The notes under the pieces: generated by a model
Databases searched by the model: none
Seen by the model: only the letters and a program-made list of their open reading frames with translations
Told to the model about the DNA's origin: nothing
NCBI GenBank assembly: GCA_023818865.1
Contig: JAMWDF010000065.1
Span: forward strand, 1 to 11,349
Reading direction: 5' to 3'
Length of the DNA: 11,349 nucleotides
Source: Candidatus Omnitrophota bacterium
GTDB lineage: Bacteria > Ratteibacteria > UBA8468 > B48-G9 > DSTR01
Shown: positions 1 through 7,150 of the stretch, piece after piece
Position numbering within the stretch: the first letter of the stretch is position 1
How the letters are laid out: each line of letters opens with the position of its first letter
Made by a program: the position numbers and the translations under genes

Positions 1-116
1 GAGTTAGCAATAGCAATGATAGGTTTTTTTAAATCATTTTCCCTGAAGCCGACAGAATGCATTAACCCTCGATAATAGGTTCCTGCGATTCCACCATCTC
101 TATTGCGCTTTTTCAT
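1..116 (-). CDS. IlvD/EDD-family dehydratase, N-terminal part (partial, runs off left edge)
   Basis: Read on the minus strand, an ATG at 116-114 opens a frame with no stop to the window edge (38 full codons plus two bases). The peptide begins MKKRNRDGGI and continues with GLMHSVGF around residues 18-24 and KPIIAIANS around residues 31-39. A basic start, a GLxxxVGF segment and a 'KP-I-x-I-ANS' strand are the N-terminal hallmarks of the dihydroxy-acid/6-phosphogluconate dehydratase family. These are [Fe-S] enzymes that dehydrate sugar acids or dihydroxy acids. The fragment cannot separate dihydroxy-acid dehydratase (IlvD, branched-chain amino acid synthesis) from a sugar-acid dehydratase paralogue. 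Only a weak purine-rich site (TAAGG) lies upstream. The gene is divergent from the polysaccharide operon and probably marks its flank. Confidence 0.82.
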   Translation of the reverse strand, partial: MKKRNRDGGIAGTYYRGLMHSVGFRENDLKKPIIAIAN

Positions 117-166
117 GGTGTCAAGCCTTATTTGTACGCCGCAAGCCAAGGGGAGAAGGACGCAAA

Positions 167-1201
167 ATGGATACCCTAAATATTATTTTTTTCCTTCTCG
201 GTAGCACTGTTTTTTCCCCTTACTTTAACTCCCAGGATATCCATAAAGGATTAGATGAACCTATGTGGACACCTTTCGGAGTGAAATATAGAAAAGGCAG
301 CATCCCAGCCACTATTCTTTTAGTTTACGCCACGTGTCAGGCCAGTGAATTGATTGGCTACAATTTGTTCTGTGATTTTGGTAAAGTCTTACAGTTTCTT
401 CGTCTGTGCTATCTGGGAAAAGGAAACTTTTACCACGACCAGGTGAGTGCAACCCAGAGACAGGGGATTCGATCCATAGTAAATACAACCGCCATGGCTT
501 ATTTTTTTATCATCTACGCCAAGGCTAAGGGTGTAGAAATTAGCTTTTTCAAGACCGAGCTCAACGCCATTAAGAATGCGATCAAAAAAAGCCAGCGGGC
601 AGATGGATTTTTCCCTTATTCGGAACCGGGAATCTGGCAGCACATTTTTTTTAAAATGCACTATTTTCTTCCCCGAAAGATTTACAATCTGCATAACAAA
701 ATTCTCGGAGACCGGTCTATATTCTTTGGGGACGCAATCCATCACATAATAGTCATTTACTACTATCTGTTAGCCAAGTGGTACGACCAAGTGCCTTTAA
801 ATAAATCAGAAAAATCAATGATTTCAAGAGCCTTTCAGTTTGTCCAAAGTCATTTCTTTACCCAAAATGATGGAACTATCATGTTTGACTTTTCCTGGGA
901 ACCAAAACCGGAAAAGCCAAGATACTGCAATTTTCTGGACACCTCAGCTTATTTTTATATTTTGGCCTTGCTCAAGTATCTTGTAAGGTTCAACCTGGTC
1001 ACAGAAGAAAAAAGGGCAATTTACACCAACGGACTACTGGGATATATCAAGAAATATCTTCTTAGAGAAGGAGAGCCGTGTCTAGCTGCCTATCAGGGTG
1101 GTGAAACATTCAGGCGTAACTTAATGCGCCGACCATCTGAAAGTGTTTTTGACAAGGGATTTCTCCTTTCGGAGCTGGTTGATGAAACCACCGGCAAGTA
1201 A
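167..1201 (+). CDS. Unrecognised protein with alpha/alpha-toroid-like helical repeats, first gene of polysaccharide operon
   Basis: A 344-residue protein that I do not recognise by name. It starts with a short hydrophobic stretch (residues 5-17) that could be an uncleaved signal or anchor. The rest looks like paired helices separated by Asp-Gly/aromatic loops: QRADGFFPYSEPG at residues 143-155 and TQNDGTIMFDFSWEPKP at 232-248, each followed by a helix rich in aromatic and aliphatic residues. That pattern recalls (alpha/alpha)n toroid proteins such as polysaccharide lyases, epimerases and terpene-cyclase-like proteins, but I see no catalytic signature. The ATG at 167 is preceded by a strong purine-rich site (GGGGAGAAGG) at a suitable distance. 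The frame is open further upstream, but that extension looks non-coding and lies over the divergent gene. The stop overlaps the start of the next gene by 20 bases, so the two are probably cotranslated. A role in modifying or handling the polysaccharide is inference from context. Confidence 0.85.
   Translation: MDTLNIIFFLLGSTVFSPYFNSQDIHKGLDEPMWTPFGVKYRKGSIPATILLVYATCQASELIGYNLFCDFGKVLQFLRLCYLGKGNFYHDQVSATQRQGIRSIVNTTAMAYFFIIYAKAKGVEISFFKTELNAIKNAIKKSQRADGFFPYSEPGIWQHIFFKMHYFLPRKIYNLHNKILGDRSIFFGDAIHHIIVIYYYLLAKWYDQVPLNKSEKSMISRAFQFVQSHFFTQNDGTIMFDFSWEPKPEKPRYCNFLDTSAYFYILALLKYLVRFNLVTEEKRAIYTNGLLGYIKKYLLREGEPCLAAYQGGETFRRNLMRRPSESVFDKGFLLSELVDETTGK
1171..1174 (+). promoter_or_regulatory. Ribosome binding site deciding the start of the FrhB-family gene
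   Basis: GGAG lies 7 bases before the ATG at 1182, inside the end of the preceding gene. The upstream in-frame start at 1143 has no comparable site and would add 13 residues without family resemblance, so 1182 is preferred. Confidence 0.7.
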
Positions 1202-2462
1202 TAAAAAGGATGTTTCTTTCGTTACCCAGAATAGTCTCTGTTACAGCTGCGGTGCTTGCAGTGTATGTTGTGCTGCTGAAGCCATCAGCTTCAAGGTTAC
1301 CAATTCAGGACTATTGCATCCTGTTATTGATTACAAACTTTGTAATAGCTGTGGCATTTGTCTGGATGTTTGTCCTGCTTACCATGACTTAGAGATATTC
1401 CCTGACAAGTACGGATTAGATAATTTAGCCGGGCAAGCACTATGTTGTTTTCTAGGTAGAAGCTTAGACGAAAAAATATTTGCCAATTCTCAGAGTGGCG
1501 GGCTGGTCACCGAAACTCTCTCTTTCCTTTTTGAAAGCCGACTAATTACATCGGCCTTGGTAGTGAAGATGGATTATGCCGTGACGCCTAAGCCTGAGCC
1601 ATTGCGGGTTTATTCTCCAGAAGAGCTGTTTCAATCCCAGAAGTCCTTCTATGCACCTGTGGCTTTGCTTTCGGCCTTAAAGGATATTGAAAAGATGGAA
1701 GGTAATTTGGCAATGGTAGGTTTACCTTGCCACATCCATGGGCTGAAATCGCTTGTAAAAGTTAACCAGAAACTATTTGGTAGGATTAAGTATAAACTGG
1801 GGCTACTCTGCGGTGGTACCCTCTCTTTTTTGGCCAGCAATTACTTTTCCCAAAGGACAAAAATCAAGCATCGCATAATCTACAGAAATAAGAAATACCC
1901 AAACTTTGAGCAGGCTCACGTGACGCTCCAGTTACTTAACGGTCAGATTCTTGTTATCCCCAGAGAACAAAGATTCTGGCTAAAAGAAATTTTGACCCCG
2001 CCAAGATGCCTGCTCTGCGCCGACAAGATGAATCTTTACGCTGACCTTGTTTTTGGCGACCCCTGGGGGTTACCTAACTACGACCAGTTAAACGGAGACT
2101 CCGTAGTAATCTCCCGGACAGAAACTGGGCAAAAAATTGCTAATTCTCTTGTAAGAACAGGTAAAGTTAGGTTACAAAAAGTTAACTACGATGAGATTAT
2201 CAAGGGTCAAGAACTAGCCAAGAGAATAAAGATGGCTCTTTCCTGTGCTTCTGTCTATAAGGAAATCGGGTTGGCTCTGCCTGATAGTCTGTCAACCATC
2301 ACGTTACCGGAACCAGAACTAACTGCTTTAAGGGAAAGAATTGACCTCTTCCTCCGGTTGCAAGAAAGACCACTGGAAGATAACCTAAGGTTAATTAACA
2401 GAATTATTCTCAGCAAACGGTGGAAACAGAAAATCACCACCTTTGTTTCAAGACTTAGATGA
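1182..2462 (+). CDS. Two-[4Fe-4S] ferredoxin/FrhB-family (coenzyme F420 hydrogenase beta subunit-like) protein
   Basis: A 426-residue redox protein. Two ferredoxin-type clusters are visible near the N-terminus: C20-x2-C23-x2-C26-x3-C30 and C54-x2-C57-x2-C60-x3-C64-P. A typical FrhB/FdhB region follows, with SQSGG (103-107), the GLPCHIHGL segment (C183), LGLLCGG (C210), PRCLLCAD (C276, C279) and VFGDPWG (290-296). FrhB proteins of methanogens pass electrons to F420 through FAD and Fe-S clusters. Bacterial homologues are common beside polysaccharide pyruvyl transferase genes, and to my knowledge their role there is not settled. The gene overlaps its left neighbour by 20 bases and its right neighbour by ATGA, so it sits inside the sugar operon rather than with hydrogenase genes. 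Involvement in a redox modification of a sugar or of a lipid-linked intermediate is inference. Family call is strong; substrate is unknown. Confidence 0.93.
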   Translation: MKPPASNKKDVSFVTQNSLCYSCGACSVCCAAEAISFKVTNSGLLHPVIDYKLCNSCGICLDVCPAYHDLEIFPDKYGLDNLAGQALCCFLGRSLDEKIFANSQSGGLVTETLSFLFESRLITSALVVKMDYAVTPKPEPLRVYSPEELFQSQKSFYAPVALLSALKDIEKMEGNLAMVGLPCHIHGLKSLVKVNQKLFGRIKYKLGLLCGGTLSFLASNYFSQRTKIKHRIIYRNKKYPNFEQAHVTLQLLNGQILVIPREQRFWLKEILTPPRCLLCADKMNLYADLVFGDPWGLPNYDQLNGDSVVISRTETGQKIANSLVRTGKVRLQKVNYDEIIKGQELAKRIKMALSCASVYKEIGLALPDSLSTITLPEPELTALRERIDLFLRLQERPLEDNLRLINRIILSKRWKQKITTFVSRLR

Positions 2463-3646
2463 AAGTATCAGAAAAAAAACAAGTAGTCGTGGAAATCAGA
2501 GGGATAGGAACGGGCAATATCGGCTCTGTAATGATGCTCTTGACACTCCTGGAGCAGATCCAATCACCAAAAATAAAATTCACCGTCTGCCCCCAAGAAG
2601 CGAGTTGTGAATACACCTTTTACTCAAAACTCGGACTGTTCCCGAAATTCTCCTTTGCATACAAGAAGGTGCAGCTCTCGGAACTGGGTAAATTTTTACC
2701 TCGCAAGTGGAGACGTCTTTATGGTCTGGTAATAAATGAAGAAGTAGACGTAATTGTTGATACTTCTGGTTTTGCTTATAGCAGTTTATGGGGCGAAAAC
2801 CCAGCAAGAATTCTTTCCCAAGATTCCCGGCGTTACAAAAAGTTAGGGAAATCCCTCATTCTTCTTCCCCAAGCATTTGGTCCATTTCAGAGCCCAAAGA
2901 TTAAAAACTATATGAGAGAAATTATTGAGAACGCCACCCTTATTTATGCAAGAGATATCTACTCCTACACATCTCTTAAAGAAATCAAAGACGCCCCTAA
3001 TATAAAAATCTGTCCGGATTTCACCATTCTGATGAAAGGAGTCTTGCCGCCATACTTTAACCGAGAGAAACATCAAATATGCGTGGTACCAAACCAGAGG
3101 ATGAAGGATAAAACCGACCGCCCTGGCCGATATATAGAACTGATGAGACAAATCATCACCCAGATTCAATCAGAAAGAATGACTCCTTTTTTTCTGATAT
3201 TTGGAGGGGATGAAGATGTTCAGGTGGCGCGGGAAATTAATGCTCTTTTGAATAACCCATTGGAAATTATCAATGAAACAAATCCTCAACTTGCTAAGGG
3301 AATCATTGAAAACTCTAGGGCACTAATAGGCTCCAGGTATCATAGTTTAGTATGCGCTCTCCAGGCAGGTGTTCCGGTTATCGGCACAGGTTGGAGCCAT
3401 AAGTACTATTTTCTCTTCCAGGAGTTTAAAGCAACAGATAGATTAATAGATATTAATCTGTCCGGGCAAGAAATAAGGGAAAATGTTTCTCGTTTACTGA
3501 AGGAAGCCGAGTCACTATCGGTCAATCCGGAAGTTTCTCGGGAAAGAGAAAGAGTGGAAGCCGAAGTAAAAAAAATGTTCAGGGAAGTCTTAGAAATTAT
3601 TCTTTCGCATTACCCTCATGAATGTTCTTCATCTTGTCGGTGGTGA
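2459..3646 (+). CDS. Polysaccharide pyruvyl transferase family protein (CsaB/WcaK-like)
   Basis: A 395-residue protein with the two Rossmann-like halves of the pyruvyl transferase family. Visible features are an N-terminal GIGTGNIGSVMM loop (15-26, the usual G-x-x-N-x-G turn), the strand VDVIVDTSG (96-104), LLPQAFGPF (135-143), the C-terminal strand VVPNQRM and the family's best-conserved block GSRYHSLVCALQAGVPVIGT (291-310) with H295. These enzymes transfer pyruvate from phosphoenolpyruvate to a sugar to form a ketal; some relatives, including WcaK-type proteins, are known only by homology. The start overlaps the stop of the FrhB-like gene as ATGA, which implies translational coupling. The pairing with an FrhB-like neighbour recurs in surface polysaccharide clusters. 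The acceptor sugar is unknown, and pyruvylation is inferred from the family. Confidence 0.92.
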   Translation: MKVSEKKQVVVEIRGIGTGNIGSVMMLLTLLEQIQSPKIKFTVCPQEASCEYTFYSKLGLFPKFSFAYKKVQLSELGKFLPRKWRRLYGLVINEEVDVIVDTSGFAYSSLWGENPARILSQDSRRYKKLGKSLILLPQAFGPFQSPKIKNYMREIIENATLIYARDIYSYTSLKEIKDAPNIKICPDFTILMKGVLPPYFNREKHQICVVPNQRMKDKTDRPGRYIELMRQIITQIQSERMTPFFLIFGGDEDVQVAREINALLNNPLEIINETNPQLAKGIIENSRALIGSRYHSLVCALQAGVPVIGTGWSHKYYFLFQEFKATDRLIDINLSGQEIRENVSRLLKEAESLSVNPEVSRERERVEAEVKKMFREVLEIILSHYPHECSSSCRW

Positions 3647-4865
3647 ATTAACTGGAGGAGCAGCCAAGGGGGCTTATTCGCTCCATTCTGCCTTAAGGAA
3701 ATTAGGGGTGAACAGTAAGATACTTACAAGCAGCCAGGTCACTCTTGGCGATAAGGATGTTATTAGCATCACCGATCGCACTCAACATAAAATCATTCAA
3801 GAAATAAGGGCTGGTTTAGACCGAAATCTTTCTCGTCTCTACCCCGGGACAAAAAATGCTATTTTTAGTACCGGCCTGGTTGGCTTCAACTTTACCAAAA
3901 CCTCCTTTTACCAGCAGGCAGAAATCCTTCATCTTCACTGGATTAACGCTGGTTTTGTTAATATTAAGAGCTTATGCAAAGTCAGAAAACCGATTGTTTG
4001 GACATTGCGCGACATGTGGCCTATGACCGGTGGATGCCACCACTCCCTTGGTTGCCAAAAATATAAGGTCGGTTGCGGTTACTGCCCTCAACTCGGAAGT
4101 CGGTGGAAATACGACCTTTCAAGGTGGGTTTTTAATAGAAAGAAAAAATTCCTTCATAAGAGCATCAAACTGGTAGCAATTAGTCCTTGGTTAGCTGACC
4201 GAGCCAGAGAAAGCGCTCTCTTCAGAGATTTTGATATTCTAACAATTTTCAACAACATAGATACCAGCGAGTTTTATCCTCTGGATAAGAATCTAAGCCG
4301 CAAGATTCTTGGAATTGACACCCGGAAAAAGGTTGTTCTGACCGGAGCAATCAACTGGAGCGATATTTACAAGGGGAGCGAAAAATTTTTGGCGGCCGCC
4401 AGAAACCTTGACAAGAACCAATACTTCCTGTGTTTTTTCGGCCATACTGACGAAACCTGGAGAAAACAATTAGAGGCTTTGCAGTTTGAATCAAAACATT
4501 TTGGGTATCTTCACGATCACCTATCCCTCAGGTTGCTGTATAGCTGCGCCGATGTTTTCGTGGCTCCGAGTCTGGTTGAGGCGTTTGGTAAAACCTTGGT
4601 AGAAGCGATGGCCTGCGGAACGCCAGTGGTTTGTTTTGACGCTACTGGACCAGGAAATATCGTCTCTCACAAGATTGACGGATATAAGGCTAAAGCTTAT
4701 GATACCACTGACTTGGCAAGAGGGGTTATTTGGGTAACCAACTACCCTTTGTATCACCAACTGGGCCGGAATGCCAGGGAAAAGGCAATAAGAGAATTTG
4801 ACAGTCTGGTTATTGCCAGGAAATACATAGAATTATACAGGTCGCTTCTTGAGAACCAGGCGTAA
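3618..4865 (+). CDS. GT4 glycosyltransferase, WcaC-like
   Basis: A 415-residue GT-B-fold retaining glycosyltransferase. The N-terminal strand MNVLHLVGG followed by a Gly-rich loop begins the acceptor domain. The C-terminal donor domain carries the GT4 E-x7-E motif (E321, E329) within VEAFGKTLVEAMACGTPVV. Between them lies a WTLRDMWPMTGGC segment followed by a cysteine cluster (C140, C146, C153, C156), as found in colanic-acid WcaC-type transferases. WcaC is assigned to colanic acid, which also contains fucose and pyruvate, consistent with the neighbours here. The gene overlaps the pyruvyl transferase-family gene by 29 bases and has no clear Shine-Dalgarno site, so it may rely on coupling. The ATG at 3618 is preferred because it places the first beta strand at the N-terminus. 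Donor and acceptor sugars cannot be read from the sequence. Confidence 0.93.
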   Translation: MNVLHLVGGELTGGAAKGAYSLHSALRKLGVNSKILTSSQVTLGDKDVISITDRTQHKIIQEIRAGLDRNLSRLYPGTKNAIFSTGLVGFNFTKTSFYQQAEILHLHWINAGFVNIKSLCKVRKPIVWTLRDMWPMTGGCHHSLGCQKYKVGCGYCPQLGSRWKYDLSRWVFNRKKKFLHKSIKLVAISPWLADRARESALFRDFDILTIFNNIDTSEFYPLDKNLSRKILGIDTRKKVVLTGAINWSDIYKGSEKFLAAARNLDKNQYFLCFFGHTDETWRKQLEALQFESKHFGYLHDHLSLRLLYSCADVFVAPSLVEAFGKTLVEAMACGTPVVCFDATGPGNIVSHKIDGYKAKAYDTTDLARGVIWVTNYPLYHQLGRNAREKAIREFDSLVIARKYIELYRSLLENQA

Positions 4866-4871
4866 GAGTAA

Positions 4872-4908
4872 ATTAACCAAGATTTTTTGGCAGAGAACGC
4901 CGGTTAAT
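4872..4908 (+). repeat. Inverted repeat in the gap before gmd
   Basis: Arms ATTAACC (4872-4878) and GGTTAAT (4902-4908) are exact inverse complements with a 23-base loop. An alternative small hairpin CCAA/TTGG (4877-4880 with 4887-4890) shares bases with the left arm. AAAAAG follows, with no T run on this strand, so it does not look like a plus-strand terminator. It may be an operator, a weak RNA fold or chance in AT-rich DNA. Confidence 0.25.
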
Positions 4909-4923
4909 AAAAAGTGAGCTATC

Positions 4924-4931
4924 GGGAGGAG
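4924..4931 (+). promoter_or_regulatory. Ribosome binding site deciding the gmd start
   Basis: GGGAGGAG lies 9 bases before the ATG at 4941. It falls inside the nine-codon extension that an upstream GTG at 4914 would add, so 4941 is the likely start. Confidence 0.8.
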
Positions 4932-4940
4932 AAAAAGAGC

Positions 4941-5984
4941 ATGGTCAAAAAAGCATTGATTTCTGGAATAACCGGGCAGGATGGTTCATATCTGGCGGAA
5001 TTTTTGCTTGCCAAAGGTTATGAAGTTCATGGCCTCATCCGGCGAGCCAGCACCTTTAACACAGAAAGGATTGATCACCTTTACCAGGACCCCCACCAGC
5101 CAGGGAGAAAGCTTTTTGTTCACTACGGCGATGTCTCTGACGCTGAGCAGATCAGTTATCTCATTTATACAATTAAACCAGACGAAATCTATCATCTCGC
5201 TGCCCAAAGCCATGTTCGCGTTTCCTTTGACATTCCAGAATACACCGGCAATATCACTGCCCTGGGCACTACCAGACTTCTTGAAGCCATTAGAAAAAGC
5301 GGTATCCCCACAAAGTTTTATCAGGCCTCTTCCTCAGAGATGTTCGGCAATGCGCCAGCTCCCCAGAACGAGAACACTCCGTTTGAACCAAGAAGCCCCT
5401 ATGCTTGTGCCAAGGTCTATGCTCACTGGATGGTAAGAAACTATCGTGAAGGTTATGGGGTCTTTGCCTCCAGCGGAATTATGTTCAATCACGAGTCTCC
5501 CCGCCGGGGAGGAACCTTTGTTACCAGAAAAATAACCCGAGCAATAGCCTCAATTTTGGCTGGAAAACAGCCAGCCATTTATCTCGGCAATCTCCAGGCA
5601 AGAAGAGACTGGGGATTTGCTCCGGAATATGTTGAGACGATGTGGAAGATGCTTCAGTTGGACAACCCGGATGATTTTGTTATCGGCACAGGAACTAGCC
5701 ACCGGGTCCAGGATTTTCTGGAAGCCGCCTTTGGGTATGTTGACCTTGACTGGAAAAGATATGTCAAAATAGACGAGAGGTATTTACGCCCGTTAGAGGT
5801 GGAAAATTTGGTGGCTGACGCTAGCCGGGCTAAAGAAAAATTAGGCTGGGCGCCAAGGGTAGGCTTTAACGAATTGGTGAAAATTATGGTGGACTTTGAC
5901 ATGTTGAAAGCTGGATTGAAACCGCCAGGAGAAGGGATGAAAGTGTTAAAGGAGAAAAATTTCTCCTGGAGTACCATAGGATGA
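4941..5984 (+). CDS. gmd: GDP-mannose 4,6-dehydratase
   Basis: A 347-residue short-chain dehydrogenase-type enzyme that converts GDP-D-mannose to GDP-4-keto-6-deoxy-D-mannose in the cytoplasm, the first step to GDP-L-fucose. The nucleotide loop GITGQDG (G9, G12, G15) is typical of this enzyme. The catalytic positions are visible as S131 and E133 in the SSSEMFG segment and Y154/K158 in SPYACAK. The NHESPRRGGTFVTRK segment is the GMD substrate-binding hallmark. Length is normal, slightly shorter than the E. coli enzyme. The gene follows the GT4 gene after 75 bases and overlaps fcl by ATGA. With fcl alone downstream, the product is most likely committed to GDP-L-fucose; GDP-mannose must come from genes outside the window. 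Confidence 0.97.
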   Translation: MVKKALISGITGQDGSYLAEFLLAKGYEVHGLIRRASTFNTERIDHLYQDPHQPGRKLFVHYGDVSDAEQISYLIYTIKPDEIYHLAAQSHVRVSFDIPEYTGNITALGTTRLLEAIRKSGIPTKFYQASSSEMFGNAPAPQNENTPFEPRSPYACAKVYAHWMVRNYREGYGVFASSGIMFNHESPRRGGTFVTRKITRAIASILAGKQPAIYLGNLQARRDWGFAPEYVETMWKMLQLDNPDDFVIGTGTSHRVQDFLEAAFGYVDLDWKRYVKIDERYLRPLEVENLVADASRAKEKLGWAPRVGFNELVKIMVDFDMLKAGLKPPGEGMKVLKEKNFSWSTIG

Positions 5985-6958
5985 CTAGACGAGCAAGAAT
6001 TTTCGTTGCCGGGCACACTGGATTAGTGGGAAGTCATCTTTTCCGCAAACTGAAGGAAAAGGGATATACCAACCTTGTCTACCGCACCAGGAAACAACTC
6101 GATCTGAGAGACCAAGAAAAAGTTTATGACTTCTTCAAAAGGGAAAGACCTGAGTATGTCTTTGTCGCGGCAGCCAGGGTAGGGGGGATCTTAGCTAATC
6201 GGGATCACCCAGCTGAATTTATTTATGATAATCTGGCTATCCAAACGAATGTTATTCACACCAGTTACCTCCTCGGGGTTAAAAAGCTTCTCTTTCTTGG
6301 AAGTTCCTGCATCTATCCTCGGAACTGCCCCCAGCCAATGAAAGAAGAATATTTGCTAAGCGGTTATCTGGAAAAAACTAACGAACCTTACGCTGTGGCA
6401 AAAATTTCCGGCATCATTATGTGCCAGGCTTATAACCAACAGTATGGAACCAATTTTATTTGTGCCATGCCTACCAACCTCTATGGTCCAGGTGACCACT
6501 TTGACCCCAAGAGTTCCCATGTGATTCCGGGACTGATCTCCAAATTTCACGAAGCTAAGACCCTGGGGAGAAAATTCGTTGAAGTCTGGGGGACAGGAAA
6601 ACCGATGAGAGAATTTCTTTTTGTTGAAGACCTGGCAGAAGCCTTAATTTTCTTAATGGAAAACTACAATTCCTCTGAAATTATTAATGTAGGCACTGGG
6701 GAAGAGATTAGTATCAAAGAACTGGCAGAAATGATAAAAGGTGTGGTTGGCTATCAAGGACAGATAAAATTTGATATCTCCAAACCAGATGGTACGCCCA
6801 GAAAACTGCTGGATGTTTCTAGAATTTCCTCCCTTGGTTGGCGGGCAAGAGTAGGCCTAAAGGATGGTTTGGCAATAACTTACGCCTGGTATTTGCGTAA
6901 CTGCAAAAAACTAGACTCCAGGAAAACCCACTATAATTGCAAAACGGCAAAACATTGA
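5981..6958 (+). CDS. fcl: GDP-L-fucose synthase (3,5-epimerase/4-reductase)
   Basis: A 325-residue SDR enzyme that epimerises and reduces GDP-4-keto-6-deoxymannose to GDP-L-fucose using NADPH. The cofactor loop GHTGLVG (G11, G14, G17) is the family form. S108 and C110 in GSSCIYP, and Y137/K141 in EPYAVAK, match the catalytic Ser, Cys, Tyr and Lys of the E. coli enzyme. Length is close to the usual 310-325 residues, with a short Lys- and Cys-containing tail. Its ATG overlaps the gmd stop codon, so the two are coupled. It is the last gene of the tightly packed half; its stop codon lies inside the -35 box of the promoter candidate for the following genes. Confidence 0.97.
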   Translation: MTRRARIFVAGHTGLVGSHLFRKLKEKGYTNLVYRTRKQLDLRDQEKVYDFFKRERPEYVFVAAARVGGILANRDHPAEFIYDNLAIQTNVIHTSYLLGVKKLLFLGSSCIYPRNCPQPMKEEYLLSGYLEKTNEPYAVAKISGIIMCQAYNQQYGTNFICAMPTNLYGPGDHFDPKSSHVIPGLISKFHEAKTLGRKFVEVWGTGKPMREFLFVEDLAEALIFLMENYNSSEIINVGTGEEISIKELAEMIKGVVGYQGQIKFDISKPDGTPRKLLDVSRISSLGWRARVGLKDGLAITYAWYLRNCKKLDSRKTHYNCKTAKH

Positions 6959-6983
6959 CAAATCCAACCTGATAAAGTATTGT
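6955..6983 (+). promoter_or_regulatory. Sigma70-type promoter candidate for the second half of the cluster
   Basis: A perfect TTGACA (6955-6960) is separated by exactly 17 bases from TATTGT (6978-6983), which matches four of six bases of TATAAT including the key first A and final T. Transcription would start near 6990, about 150 bases before the next likely start codon. The -35 box contains the fcl stop codon. This is the best promoter match I found in the window, and it lies where operon spacing changes. Confidence 0.6.
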
Positions 6984-7030
6984 GTTTCCACAAATTTCAC
7001 TAAAAATTAGGTTTTGTAGTAAGTACCCAA

Positions 7031-7150
7031 ATGTGCCTGAAAATTGAGATTGGTGTTCAGCGCCACTGGTATGACCTGGTGAGTGTTTTTTTTCTCAGCA
7101 TCCCATCCAATATTGCCGGGACTATCAAAGGAAAGTTCAATGAGACTTAG
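7031..7150 (+). CDS. Possible 39-residue leader or small ORF overlapping the next gene
   Basis: ATG at 7031 opens 39 codons ending at TAG 7148-7150, overlapping the start of the next gene (7140) by 11 bases in another frame. The peptide is MCLKIEIGVQRH, then a hydrophobic middle (YDLVSVFFLSIPSNIAG), then a Lys-containing tail. I do not recognise it. It lies downstream of the promoter candidate, so it would be in the 5' leader of that transcript and could couple translation to the next gene. There is no convincing Shine-Dalgarno site before the ATG, and the frame is open for 27 bases upstream. It could equally be a chance ORF or the remnant of a deleted gene. Confidence 0.25.
   Translation: MCLKIEIGVQRHWYDLVSVFFLSIPSNIAGTIKGKFNET

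Noticed and set aside
1..75. Plus-strand open frame ending in TAA at 73-75 as the tail of an upstream gene
   Set aside because: The minus strand over the same bases gives a clear IlvD/EDD-type N-terminus, so the plus frame is a shadow.
48..76. GATAAT at 71-76 as a -10 box for the operon
   Set aside because: No acceptable -35 box at 16-18 bases upstream, and it lies inside the divergent coding sequence.
1143..1181. Upstream start for the FrhB-like gene
   Set aside because: No ribosome site, lies within the previous gene, and the extra residues do not fit the family; ATG 1182 has GGAG.
4914..4940. GTG start for gmd
   Set aside because: The strong GGGAGGAG site lies inside this extension and serves ATG 4941, where the protein aligns with the family start.
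4981..5436. 151-codon plus-strand frame inside gmd
   Set aside because: Shadow of gmd, whose catalytic motifs are intact in the main frame.
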